Shown here: positions 63,501 through 64,000 of the stretch, piece after piece
Position numbering within the stretch: the stretch's first letter is position 1
How the letters are laid out: the number at the start of each line of letters is the position of its first letter
Assembly (NCBI GenBank): GCA_032622095.1
Contig: CP136067.1
Coordinates: 63,684,893 to 63,748,892, forward strand
Length of the DNA: 64,000 nucleotides
Origin: Siphonodentalium dalli
Taxonomy: Eukaryota; Mollusca; Scaphopoda; Gadilida; Siphonodentaliidae
Direction of reading: 5' to 3'
Notes under the pieces: model-generated
Seen by the model: the letters and a program-made list of their open reading frames with translations, nothing else
Database searches by the model: none
What the model was told of the DNA's origin: nothing
Made by a program: the position numbers and the translations under genes

Positions 63501-63895
63501 CCATTCAGTCTTATGGATCCTGAGGAGAAGATCTTTAAAGAATTGTTGACAGACGGACAAATGGATGGATGGACGACGGACGAGGAGTGATGATTATAGC
63601 TCCACCAGAGACTTCGTCTCAGGTGAGCTAATAAAAAAGCGCCTAGTGTCCGGAAATGTTTTCCTGACCCCTGGCTAAGTTTAAAAAAAATGTTAACCTT
63701 ATTCTCTGCGAGAGCATTGATGACATTCCCTAAAGCAAGAAGAGATCTGTTTATATTCGCACCCTCTCTGAGTCTAGCTCCATGATTGGTGGTAACTGTT
63801 GCTCTCTCTGACCCAGCTAAATCTATGAGACACATTTTGGCCACTTTCATCTCTGCTGTTAGATTTGCTGTACGATCTTTTTGCCTTATGAATAT
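3148..63895 (-). CDS. KIF18A: Kinesin-8 motor protein, KIF18A-like (partial, 13 exon segments visible)
   Basis: This is the whole visible part of one minus-strand gene. Kinesin-8 motors walk to microtubule plus ends and dampen their dynamics; KIF18A does this on mitotic spindle and kinetochore microtubules. Exons in order: 63698-63895, 60218-60315, 51815-51890, 49687-49761, 41320-41411, 41230-41271, 34505-34632, 25786-25950, 24078-24199, 17277-17497, 6629-6712, 3436-4689, 3148-3197. The motor part shows DLAGSE (switch II), [35 protein letters not shown] and [17 protein letters not shown], all diagnostic of kinesins and closest to KIF18A as I remember it. A coiled coil and a 420-residue Ser/Thr-rich tail follow. 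Phases match at every junction except around 41230-41271. P-loop and switch I exons lie beyond the right edge. About 868 codons are visible; the full protein would be roughly 1,100 residues against about 900 in human KIF18A. KIF18A versus a general KIF18 ancestor cannot be settled here. Confidence 0.9.
3436..4689 (-). CDS. KIF18A: KIF18A-like exon l: long Ser/Thr-rich tail
   Basis: This is the longest open stretch in the window: 1254 bp with acceptor aattttccag and donor ACGGG|GTAAGT. It codes for 417 residues rich in S, T, K and N, probably disordered. The KKRRCVP motif could be a nuclear localisation signal. SPALSPYKS and IVSPKS are proline-directed phosphorylation-type sites, as expected for a mitotic kinesin tail. 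The middle carries about five degenerate copies of N-[RQ]-T-[VI]-[TN]-K. The start at the splice acceptor ([12 protein letters not shown]...) is preferred over the internal Met, because phase fits the previous exon and a kinesin tail needs no own start. Confidence 0.88.
5369..5412. repeat. Poly(C) tract of 44
   Basis: There are 44 consecutive C residues in the intron between the last two long exons. It makes a glycine-run artefact in minus-strand translation. Its true length is uncertain, because such runs are hard to sequence. Confidence 0.9.
5590..5640. repeat. Dispersed CCCTGGGAATTA-GCGTCGG repeat, first copy
   Basis: GCCCTGGGAATTAGCGTCGG followed by TGCCGAGG recurs at 12452-12530 in the same orientation, with extra GCCGAGG/GTCGGC inverted motifs. 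A related inverted form (GCCTAGGC repeats with TTCCCAGGG) is at 14560-14650. The family is unknown; it looks like a small dispersed element with internal dyads. Confidence 0.5.
6629..6712 (-). CDS. KIF18A: KIF18A-like exon k: proline/alanine/asparagine-rich linker
   Basis: The exon is 84 bp with acceptor tatctttgcag and donor CCAG|GTAATA. Joined in the phase set by its neighbours, it reads [20 protein letters not shown] then NPAVTNP. The [13 protein letters not shown] run is a short repeat at DNA level too. There is no family match; support comes from clean splice sites and exact phase continuity on both sides. Confidence 0.75.
6941..7324. mobile_element. TTAA-flanked MITE of 384 bp
   Basis: TIRs start AGGTACT and extend over about 22 bp with two mismatches (left ...CTGATCAGACG, right CGTCTGATCGG...). 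TTAA sits directly outside both ends (6937-6940 and 7325-7328), the target duplication typical of piggyBac-type insertion. No coding capacity. It lies in the kinesin intron just upstream of exon k. Confidence 0.65.
7687..11776. mobile_element. piggyBac-like non-autonomous element, copy 1 (with nested insertion)
   Basis: The ends are CCCTTTA and TAAAGGG, flanked by TTAA at 7683-7686 and 11777-11780, as expected for piggyBac-family transposition. The length is 4090 bp, or about 2741 bp without the nested element at 9637-10982. An inverted copy of 2732 bp is at 38136-40867 with the same flanking TTAA. Inside are two direct repeats of about 200 bp (9425-9600 and 11020-11200), present in both copies, and a G15 tract. 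No transposase ORF is seen; open frames are under 90 codons. Confidence 0.85.
9637..10982. mobile_element. Long-TIR DNA transposon nested in piggyBac-like copy 1
   Basis: The inverted arms are about 290 bp each (9637-9931 and 10692-10982), including GCGTTATGCAGTAGGTCC near the tips. They flank about 760 bp without a recognisable ORF. The intact sister element at 38136-40867 gives the empty site (ATCGAC|GACG). Comparison with it shows a 3-bp GAC target duplication. A 3-bp duplication with long TIRs would fit Harbinger- or CACTA-like groups, but tips do not decide it. Confidence 0.85.
12452..12530. repeat. Dispersed CCCTGGGAATTA-GCGTCGG repeat, second copy
   Basis: It has the same core as 5590-5640. 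Here it carries GTCGGC/GCCGAC and GCCGAGGC dyads that could form a short stem. Confidence 0.5.
12930..13110. repeat. Direct duplication of about 130 bp
   Basis: GCGTCCCC...AATGAGATAATCCT followed by CACGTGCGC-type sequence occurs at about 12936 and again at about 13068. No function is visible. Confidence 0.6.
13341..13667 (+). CDS. Small hypothetical ORF, basic then acidic
   Basis: This ORF is up to 108 codons with no family match. The first half is basic ([17 protein letters not shown]), followed by a C-x6-C segment. The end is strongly acidic and serine-rich ([15 protein letters not shown]). Such acidic ends occur in nuclear proteins and in N-terminal parts of transposases. No upstream promoter or splice site decides it. 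It lies just left of a 305-bp MITE inside a kinesin intron, so it may be a broken transposon gene. Confidence 0.3.
   Translation: MRDPIIDKFLSQHPDGSTRKRKARVEGHKKHTRISKHARTGCAKQNCLFLHKDYEQHHEAVVDDDPNVNSTKCAESDENDSDFTVSDIDLNEISSSDSDSEDSDSDVN
13792..14096. mobile_element. MITE of 305 bp
   Basis: The perfect 17-bp TIR is TGAAGGGGTAACTCTCA (13792-13808) and its complement at 14080-14096. Further inward, AAAAAGTGCCGAAG matches CTTCGGCACTTTTT. No ORF. The target duplication is unclear, so the superfamily is left open. Confidence 0.7.
14560..14650. repeat. CCTAGGC palindrome cluster
   Basis: GCCTAGGC or CCTAGG occurs four times in about 80 bp (TTGCCTAGGC, ATGCCTAGGC, TTGCCTAGGC, CGCCTAGG), followed by TTCCCAGGG. 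It is probably an inverted relative of the repeats at 5590 and 12452. Confidence 0.45.
15019..15352 (+). pseudogene. Frameshifted coding remnant, unknown family
   Basis: A good start context (GCCATTATGGCG) begins [15 protein letters not shown] and runs 63 codons to ...CSPEFKCV. The protein-like continuation ([19 protein letters not shown]..., ending VISQ and TAG) is in the next frame, from about 15205. A third frame is also open. The simplest reading is one coding sequence with an indel, so a pseudogene or a sequencing error. A donor-like CTGTGAG|GTGAAT would allow a short first exon instead. I do not recognise the protein. Confidence 0.35.
16340..16540. other. GC-rich island with many ACCG/CCGCGGT dyads
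   Basis: In otherwise AT-rich DNA, this stretch holds around ten copies of GACCG, CCGCGGT, ACCACGGT and TACCGC in both orientations, for example GACCGCGGTC and TGACCGTGGTCA. It could fold into several short hairpins or be a CpG-rich relic of a repeat. The overlapping 84-codon ORF shows no protein-like features. Confidence 0.5.
17277..17497 (-). CDS. KIF18A: KIF18A-like exon j: conserved post-coil segment
   Basis: The exon is 221 bp with acceptor tctgttgtag and donor G|GTAAGA. It reads [20 protein letters not shown] and onward. Human KIF18A has LLPTLRKQYCTLKEAGL at the same place, one of the best conserved non-motor stretches. Near the middle is CEVSWEDE, at the position where vertebrate KIF18A carries a K-V-x-x-W type docking motif for protein phosphatase 1. 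The V-x-W core is kept but the basic residue is not. Phase fits on both sides. Confidence 0.92.
17972..18576 (+). pseudogene. pogo/Tigger-like transposase C-terminal relic with 3' TIR
   Basis: A coding-like stretch starts [20 protein letters not shown], shifts frame near 18010, and ends ...[20 protein letters not shown] then a stop near 18217. The short helical C-terminus with a Q/S/T-F end resembles the C-terminal end of pogo/Tigger (Tc1/mariner superfamily) transposases. About 360 bp downstream the sequence GACTTAACGAAGTTTAACTG, then TA, is the kind of 3' terminal repeat these elements have (their 5' end starts CAGTTAAAC/CAGTAAAAC). The catalytic part and the 5' end are not visible. Confidence 0.4.
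18826..19160. repeat. CCAAGATGGC-type dispersed repeat, inverse orientation
   Basis: Two units carry AAATCCAAGATGG(C/T)TGC with GGCCATGTTTTT and 'gggagccat...tgtt' blocks. They are the reverse complement of the array at 31020-31900 and of 60770-60975. The region ends in a short GGATGGACGGACAGAC simple repeat. Confidence 0.6.
19500..20540. other. Intron filled with diverged short repeats
   Basis: Degenerate copies of 'accaataccaaaa..tatacaggtgaggggtgtg' type sequence occur at about 19770 and 20030, and more clearly at 22120 and 22260. No ORF or RNA gene is seen. Confidence 0.4.
20548..21160. repeat. TTAA-MITE relic split by a Harbinger-like MITE
   Basis: ACTCCCCCATTCAG at the left and TTTAGTATAGAGAGGG-TTAA at the right match the ends and body of the MITE at 27569-27815. 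The middle is interrupted by the element at 20744-21114. Confidence 0.6.
20744..21114. mobile_element. MITE of 371 bp, Harbinger-like by its TAA duplication
   Basis: The TIRs are GTGTACCTTCAGACGACCAC and onward through GATACAATCGTA, over 30 bp nearly perfect, with the complement at 21082-21114. TAA stands directly outside both ends (20741-20743, 21115-21117), a 3-bp target duplication as in PIF/Harbinger. There is no ORF. It lies inside an older TTAA-MITE relic. Confidence 0.75.
22110..22450. repeat. Tandem repeat of about 140 bp, two clear copies
   Basis: 'ccaattgataccaaaaactatacaggtgag' is followed by 'gtgtgtcat..taaac' and 'aatatgaacacaatcggac'. It occurs at about 22115 and 22260 and ends in a GACGGACGGACGAACGACGG simple repeat. 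Confidence 0.6.
23164..23235. repeat. CAAGACAGTCAATGACTGTG repeat, 5' fragment
   Basis: A block of about 65 bp, with the perfect dyad ACAGTCA-A-TGACTGT and GGGGT-GCTCACCAGACTG, recurs at 41624 and 61209 in the same orientation. Here only the 5' end of the family is present. Confidence 0.7.
23547..25095. repeat. Imperfect inverted repeat enclosing kinesin exon i
   Basis: The left arm (23547-23700) and right arm (24897-25095) share, in inverse orientation, GTCTCTGACAACA, AATATAAATATCAATTTCAA, and CTAAGAAATAATA. The arms are about 150-190 bp with indels, and the spacer of about 1.2 kb contains the exon at 24078-24199. It may be two inverse copies of one repeat rather than one element. Confidence 0.65.
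24078..24199 (-). CDS. KIF18A: KIF18A-like exon i: coiled coil
   Basis: The exon is 122 bp with acceptor cttcacag and donor AG|GTATGG. It reads [20 protein letters not shown] then QIKHLKKLV..., matching the LHLQNKDLKAQIRHMMDL region of human KIF18A. It starts in phase 0 and ends two bases into a codon. It sits between the two arms of an imperfect inverted repeat (23547-23700 and 24897-25095). Confidence 0.88.
25275..25640. repeat. Diverged third relic of the piggyBac-like family
   Basis: It aligns collinearly with 8345-8705 of piggyBac-like copy 1 at many blocks, for example AGAAGCTTC, TTTCTGAACAC, CTTAT..CTATCAATAA and GTCAAGGTAAC. It has many substitutions, and both ends are missing. It is therefore older than the two near-identical copies. 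Confidence 0.6.
25786..25950 (-). CDS. KIF18A: KIF18A-like exon h: coiled coil
   Basis: The exon is 55 codons, phase 0 at both ends. The acceptor is tttttattacag and the donor GAG|GTTGGT. It starts [16 protein letters not shown] and ends PAEDNIAQE, rich in K/E/R with heptad-like spacing. A second GT (GTAATC) four bases further on looks like a better donor, but would break phase with the next exon, so the upstream one is preferred. Confidence 0.85.
26466..26550. repeat. hAT-type terminal fragment
   Basis: TAGGGCTGAAACGGTTATGG followed by GTTAACTGGTTAACAG resembles the terminal sequences of hAT-type elements of the AGGGTTGAAACGATTA type. A similar start (AGTTGAAACGATTACTGG) is at about 48657. 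No second end was found. Confidence 0.35.
27569..27815. mobile_element. piggyBac-type MITE of 247 bp
   Basis: TIR CCCTTTCTATACT at the left and AGTATAGAAAAGG at the right, with TTAA directly outside (27565-27568, 27816-27819). There is no ORF. It differs from the 28139 element in its TIR. Confidence 0.75.
28139..28524. mobile_element. piggyBac-type MITE of 386 bp with two inverse hairpins
   Basis: TIR CCCTTTACCCAACA and TGTTGGGTAAAGGG lie between TTAA at 28135-28138 and 28525-28528. The right end equals the right end of the 4.1-kb element at 7687-11776, so the same transposase may have moved both. Inside are two near-perfect hairpins (28278-28346 and 28434-28497). Their stems share ATGCATTCTCTTATATATGC and their loops are reverse complements of each other. 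Confidence 0.85.
28536..30420. mobile_element. Long inverted-repeat (fold-back) element of 1.9 kb
   Basis: The arms start ACATGTGCTTCCATTTATAT and end with the complement (ATATAAATGGAAGGACATGT). The left arm runs to about 29215 and the right arm from about 29765, so each is about 650 bp with scattered mismatches and indels. The spacer is about 550 bp with no family match. It begins 12 bp right of the TTAA MITE. Confidence 0.75.
31020..31900. repeat. Tandem array, unit about 150 bp, 6 copies
   Basis: Each unit contains ATCATGAAATTTGTCAT, GATGGGAACGAGTCATTTTG and CCAGCAGCCATCTTGGATTT. Copies differ by about 10 percent and some are shortened. The CCATCTTGG core with its surrounding GCCGCC resembles the known YY1 site (CAAGATGGCGGC). 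The repeat also occurs dispersed at 18826 and 60770. Confidence 0.85.
33278..33826 (+). CDS. Hypothetical ORF of 182 codons with downstream AATAAA
   Basis: This is an open frame with a normal-looking composition: [20 protein letters not shown], then a helical acidic stretch with aromatic residues, ending SFTKAII. AATAAA stands 11 bases after the stop (33837-33842). A splice-acceptor-like tttattttcaacag at about 33220 opens a second frame ([20 protein letters not shown]...) that stops at about 33316. The locus could be a small intronic gene, a 3' terminal exon or a broken element. I do not recognise it. Confidence 0.4.
   Translation: MHFYIPSPFHQFFRFNETTKSKHKIQKLDSRELIDLNDTLSDVLEQPFLKADIWTEIKTLLFDFVEAIHRYLIYLENQRINMQANQSQTQPVHELSECEHLQLIHTKTVVKPTFRARYKPLVDALEDTAYSTPISVDNFTPSDTDARRHYIHFLPQAMPLKTYMFSYSYGNNLGFSFTKAII
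34249..34412. repeat. Dispersed repeat shared with 51420-51590
   Basis: GCATTCATGC-TGGCTAATCC and ATAGTTCAGTTGAGGGCTT occur here and at about 51450 and 51555 in the same order and orientation, with diverged sequence between. The family is unknown. Confidence 0.55.
34505..34632 (-). CDS. KIF18A: KIF18A-like exon g: coiled coil
   Basis: The exon is 128 bp with donor GGT|GTAAGT (consensus) and acceptor tatgcag. It starts with two bases of a split codon and reads [20 protein letters not shown] then [22 protein letters not shown]. This is a charged helical segment that corresponds to IRQEYLKLEMLLKENEL... in human KIF18A. A 42-bp minisatellite begins within a few bases of its acceptor. Confidence 0.88.
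34633..34812. repeat. 42-bp minisatellite, part 1 (about 4 copies), touching an exon acceptor
   Basis: The unit (plus strand) is ACACACATCCCAGGTCAT, then GATATCTATGAAAGAAAGAG. It starts within the intron end of kinesin exon g. On the gene's strand each unit reads CTCTTTCTTTCATAGATATC, a pyrimidine tract followed by TAG. Confidence 0.85.
35163..35708. repeat. 42-bp minisatellite, part 2 (about 13 copies)
   Basis: It has the same unit as 34633-34812, separated from it by about 350 bp that includes an ATTCG-type hAT-like fragment. The central copies are nearly identical, the outer ones more diverged. Because 42 is divisible by three, it stays open in several frames on both strands and gives spurious ORFs of up to 241 codons. 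Confidence 0.92.
36384..36583. mobile_element. 200-bp compound palindrome (fold-back MITE)
   Basis: ATCTCGGTTTCCTAATGTAA at the left equals the complement of the right end. Inside are two inverse copies of CCTATAAATCGC-AAAGCGATTTATA. Almost every base is paired in one hairpin or in two smaller ones. No ORF or clear target duplication is seen. Confidence 0.8.
37190..37975. repeat. Degenerate tandem array, unit about 150 bp, 5-6 copies
   Basis: Each unit has TCTC(T/A)G(T)GGAATCTCAGAAATCACG, CGTAACACTTTGTAACATAT, ACTGAGACGA-TTGAA and TTTTCTCACAGGGACTT. Copies start near 37195, 37370, 37505, 37660 and 37885. No coding sense is seen. Confidence 0.8.
38136..40867. mobile_element. piggyBac-like non-autonomous element, copy 2 (inverse orientation)
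   Basis: It starts CCCTTTACCCAACAG and ends CTAAAGGG, with TTAA outside (38132-38135 and 40868-40871). It is the reverse complement of 7687-11776 without the nested element and with only a few differences over 2.7 kb. It has a C23-G-C6 tract where copy 1 has G15. Its ORFs are the same non-coding frames as in copy 1. Confidence 0.88.
41230..41271 (-). CDS. KIF18A: KIF18A-like exon f: small coiled-coil exon with a phase problem
   Basis: The acceptor ttttcctctcag and the donor GAG|GTAACA are both good, and the exon is 42 bp. In the frame starting TGG it reads [12 protein letters not shown] and then a TAA stop. In the next frame its last codons read SLR plus one base, which joins the following exon as ...DKQRLRMEQ. 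The family pattern here is [20 protein letters not shown], so both halves look real but sit in different frames. One missing base inside the exon, plus one missing base at the previous donor, would repair the whole region. Skipping the exon does not restore phase either. Confidence 0.6.
41320..41411 (-). CDS. KIF18A: KIF18A-like exon e: coiled-coil start
   Basis: The exon is 92 bp with acceptor ctattacag. It begins [12 protein letters not shown], aligning with the ILLLKEKLKAY segment of human KIF18A, and continues [18 protein letters not shown]. The best donor reads AATAA|GTATGA and leaves the phase at two bases, which does not fit the next exon. A lost G (AATAAG|GTATGA) would give both a better donor and a correct phase. 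GTCAAT six codon positions earlier (after TDY) is the alternative but weak donor. Confidence 0.85.
41624..42249. mobile_element. Dispersed repeat with defined 5' and 3' ends, 626 bp
   Basis: It begins CAAGACAGTCAATGACTGTG and ends GGAGACTTTGCCTCAAGTGA then GC. The same start and end occur at 61209-63632, and the end alone at 44190. The body has 'aatctgaa..gagtcacctagggaac' and 'accaaatatgaacccattc' blocks and ends with a GGATGGACG simple repeat. GCTCACCAGA near the start is the near-complement of TCAGGTGAGC at the end. The class is not known to me. Confidence 0.6.
43050..43550 (+). CDS. Hypothetical protein or first exon on the plus strand
   Basis: The start CGCAATGGCGACC is preferred. It reads [20 protein letters not shown], then [20 protein letters not shown], an acidic middle, and [15 protein letters not shown], with normal coding composition. 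A good donor (GAAATG|GTAATGG at 43439/43440) suggests the true exon stops after KNAFEM and the remaining codons are intron read-through. No later exon was identified on this strand. It lies in an intron of the kinesin gene on the opposite strand, so it is either a nested gene or a mobile or duplicated first exon. Confidence 0.5.
   Translation: MATLVDVDVFLNKKCIVPWTVLSIPKSYSLNMLRVLKENAPILPFQCNEDDEADQTVQIRVLVSNSKTSDFDFVDDSLNAFEVASTFGRYFHNEATKMDTGPATSSITNILSNNVPDSAKSVSVKNAFEMVMERDVVVLIIKYVCFYKIEYSVRMTGSFPISDLAS
43740..44192. repeat. 3' part of the CAAGACAGTC...GGTGAGC repeat family
   Basis: It starts in T-rich sequence and contains 'ccaaatatgaacccattcg' twice. It ends GGAGACTTCGTCTCAGGTGA then GCTAA, after a GGATGGACGGACGGATGGAT simple repeat. 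Confidence 0.65.
44768..44910. mobile_element. 143-bp palindrome
   Basis: GAAATAAATACACTG at the left pairs with CAGTGTATTTATTTC at the right. The arms continue through ATCGGCGTGTATAGT and TTTGACCACA with few mismatches to a short centre near 44840. It is probably a small fold-back element. Confidence 0.8.
45024..46798. repeat. Region with seven copies of GTGACTGACGGGACAT
   Basis: The 16-mer occurs at 45024 (one end base lost), 45199 (one mismatch), 45379, 45401, 46593, 46615 and 46783, all on the plus strand. Two tight pairs have exactly 22-bp spacing; the singles lie 168-180 bp away. The sequence between copies is not obviously repeated. Minus-strand frames through it give NVPSVT or CPVSH, but the 22-bp spacing changes frame within each pair, so this is probably a DNA- or RNA-level motif. 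Confidence 0.7.
46799..48840. other. Intron without a clear feature
   Basis: Only short ORFs of unclear meaning occur (47380-47619, 48054-48245 plus strand), with AT-rich sequence and a possible hAT-type fragment near 48657. Nothing supports a gene. Confidence 0.35.
49208..49547. mobile_element. Small TIR element between two TA microsatellites
   Basis: (TA)n tracts are at 49208-49240 and 49528-49547. Between them TTACGGGGTATTC (49256) and GAAATGCCCCGTAA (about 49499-49512) form near-perfect inverted ends of a sequence of about 257 bp. TGCCCCACAATTTT occurs twice inside. It could be a MITE that inserted into a TA repeat. Confidence 0.45.
49687..49761 (-). CDS. KIF18A: KIF18A-like exon d: neck
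   Basis: The exon is exactly 25 codons, phase 0 at both ends. The acceptor is tatctttgcag and the donor GAG|GTAATT. It reads [20 protein letters not shown] then DLRHE. Kinesin-8 proteins have N-[IV]-L-x-V and then a tyrosine-containing helix at this place (SNVLNVNNHITQY in human KIF18A), so the match is family-specific rather than a general kinesin match. Confidence 0.93.
50060..50760. repeat. Tandem array, unit about 165 bp, 4 copies
   Basis: ATAAAATTGCTAAAAATAGA, ACTAAGGGCAGTAACTCAGG and GACAAACCTGGTTTTCGAA recur near 50065 (diverged), 50228, 50396 and 50556. The 149-codon open frame over it is a product of the repeat. Related half-units follow at about 50990. Confidence 0.8.
51815..51890 (-). 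CDS. KIF18A: KIF18A-like exon c: end of motor domain and neck start
   Basis: The exon is 76 bp, with acceptor ttgtttcag and donor GTG|GTATGG. It completes the split serine codon and reads [20 protein letters not shown] then NIKAV. This is the alpha-6 signature that closes the kinesin catalytic core. Phase is 0 at the 3' end. Confidence 0.95.
54141..54263. repeat. 123-bp palindrome with 49-bp arms
   Basis: TTATCTTCGGCAACATCG...GGTACATGG and TTTAATACCTGGATGTC pair with the right half at 54214-54263, with a loop of about 24 bp and a few mismatches. Confidence 0.8.
54515..56381. mobile_element. DNA transposon-like element, 1.87 kb, non-autonomous
   Basis: Perfect 16-bp TIR CAGGGTTTCCGCCAGG (54515-54530) and its complement (56366-56381). 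Subterminal GGGTCCG motifs are on both sides. TATACC stands next to both ends, extending to a 7-of-8 match if the first C/G is counted as flank, which suits an 8-bp hAT-type duplication. There is a G28 tract near the left end (54554-54581) and no transposase ORF. GGGTTTCC(A/G)CCAG also occurs at about 52177, so the family is dispersed. Confidence 0.7.
57636..59309. mobile_element. TIR element of 1.67 kb
   Basis: Perfect 19-bp inverted ends CTCTCAGGTGCCAAATAAA (57636-57654) and the complement at 59291-59309. Next to them both sides have T-rich blocks ending TTATTATTCTTTTTTTGG-like. No ORF of note and no clear target duplication is seen. It lies in the kinesin intron between exons b and c. Confidence 0.65.
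58829..58905. repeat. Short tandem GGAATAATGAACC-TC, 4 copies
   Basis: The units are GGAAT(T/A)ATGAACC(C/A)TC with short spacers. It lies inside the 57636-59309 element. Confidence 0.7.
60218..60315 (-). CDS. KIF18A: KIF18A-like exon b: motor domain, alpha-5 region
   Basis: The exon is 98 bp, with acceptor tttatttcag and donor AG|GTAATT. It encodes [20 protein letters not shown] followed by [12 protein letters not shown], the conserved L12/alpha-5/beta-8 stretch of kinesin motors. It starts in phase 0, continuing exon a exactly, and ends two bases into a serine codon that the next exon completes. Confidence 0.95.
60680..60985. repeat. CCATCTTGG dispersed repeat, two units
   Basis: GCGGCCATCTTGGATTTTAC and CAGCAGCCATCTTGGATTTC lie about 160 bp apart, each with 'tcaccaaacttcatatg' blocks. 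They are in the same orientation as the 31-kb array. Confidence 0.75.
61209..63632. mobile_element. Large copy of the CAAGACAGTC...GGTGAGC repeat family with tandem body
   Basis: It begins CAAGACAGTCAATGACTGTG and ends CTTCGTCTCAGGTGAGC, the same termini as 41624-42249. The 2.4-kb body is made of degenerate units of about 145-165 bp (ATTACTATGGAGGGAAAGAG, TTTGACC, CATTTGAACAAATCTGAAT, CCAAATATGAACCCATT). The pair at 62018-62180 and 62182-62340 is the least diverged. No protein is encoded; the 122-codon frame at its start is repeat sequence. Confidence 0.65.
63698..63895 (-). CDS. KIF18A: KIF18A-like exon a: motor domain, switch II to alpha-4
   Basis: The exon is 66 codons, phase 0 at both ends. 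The acceptor is ttttgcag before IFIRQKDRT; the donor is AAG|GTTAAC, a weak but GT-type site. It holds [10 protein letters not shown] (switch II) and the microtubule-binding [20 protein letters not shown]. The loop between them ([14 protein letters not shown]) has the kinesin pattern. Kinesin-8 homologues have a ...SRSHAVFQ segment just before this point. That segment is not found between here and the window edge, so the preceding exon lies beyond 64000. Confidence 0.95.
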
Positions 63896-64000
63896 CTGCA
63901 AAAGAATAAAGGTGACATGTATTTAAAGATTGACTAGCAGTTAGTTATAATTCACTGTGAATTTGTTATTTATTAAACTTACGAGGTGTCCCATATCCTG

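Noticed and set aside
63983-64000. Consensus donor (CACCTC|GTAAGT) just inside the right edge, suggesting another kinesin exon.
   Set aside because: None of the three frames fits the expected SRSHAVFQ segment before exon a, and only 18 bp are visible.
1-64000. CRISPR arrays, bacterial operons, rRNA or tRNA genes.
   Set aside because: No direct-repeat/spacer pattern with cas genes, no operon-like ORF packing and no convincing cloverleaf or rRNA sequence was seen by eye. A tRNA scan could not be run.

Overview
The window is AT-rich animal nuclear DNA, dominated by transposon remnants, tandem repeats and palindromes. It carries one recognisable host gene. That gene lies on the minus strand, is split into short exons with GT/AG borders, and is stretched over more than 60 kb by repeats. 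The gene structure rules out a prokaryote. The mix of short dispersed repeats, piggyBac-like TTAA elements and hAT/pogo-like remnants fits a lophotrochozoan genome, and a bivalve mollusc is my best guess. That species-level statement is inference from general repeat style, not from a marker gene.

The host gene is a kinesin-8 motor of the KIF18A type. Read right to left, the window holds 13 exon segments. The first is the switch II / alpha-4 part of the motor domain (63698-63895) and the last is a probable stop-containing exon (3148-3197). The N-terminal half of the motor (P-loop, switch I) lies beyond position 64000. Reading phases join cleanly across every exon border except around the small exon at 41230-41271. 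There the phase is off on both sides, so the gene as given needs two small indels, very weak splice sites, or is damaged. About 868 codons are visible: rest of motor, neck, coiled coil and a long serine/threonine-rich tail.

Layout: 1-3147 is 3' flanking DNA with a hAT-like element and a 31-bp minisatellite. 3148-6712 holds the last three exons. 6713-17276 is an intron with TTAA elements, a 4.1-kb piggyBac-like element carrying a nested long-TIR transposon, a small MITE and two ORF remnants. 17277-34632 holds four coiled-coil exons separated by introns with a pogo/Tigger-like relic, a Harbinger-like MITE, TTAA MITEs, a 1.9-kb inverted repeat and a 150-bp tandem array. 34633-41229 has a 42-bp minisatellite touching a splice acceptor, a 200-bp palindrome, a tandem array and a second piggyBac-like copy in inverse orientation. 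41230-51890 holds four exons plus a repeated 16-mer motif, a possible nested gene start and tandem repeats. 51891-64000 holds two motor-domain exons and two complete-looking TIR elements.

No CRISPR array, rRNA, tRNA or bacterial operon was seen. Most ORFs of 60-120 codons here are chance or repeat-derived. The observations most worth a second look are the phase break at 41230-41411, the minisatellite that multiplies a splice-acceptor-like sequence next to an exon, the 16-mer array at 45-46.8 kb, and the inverted pair of piggyBac-like elements that brackets four exons.
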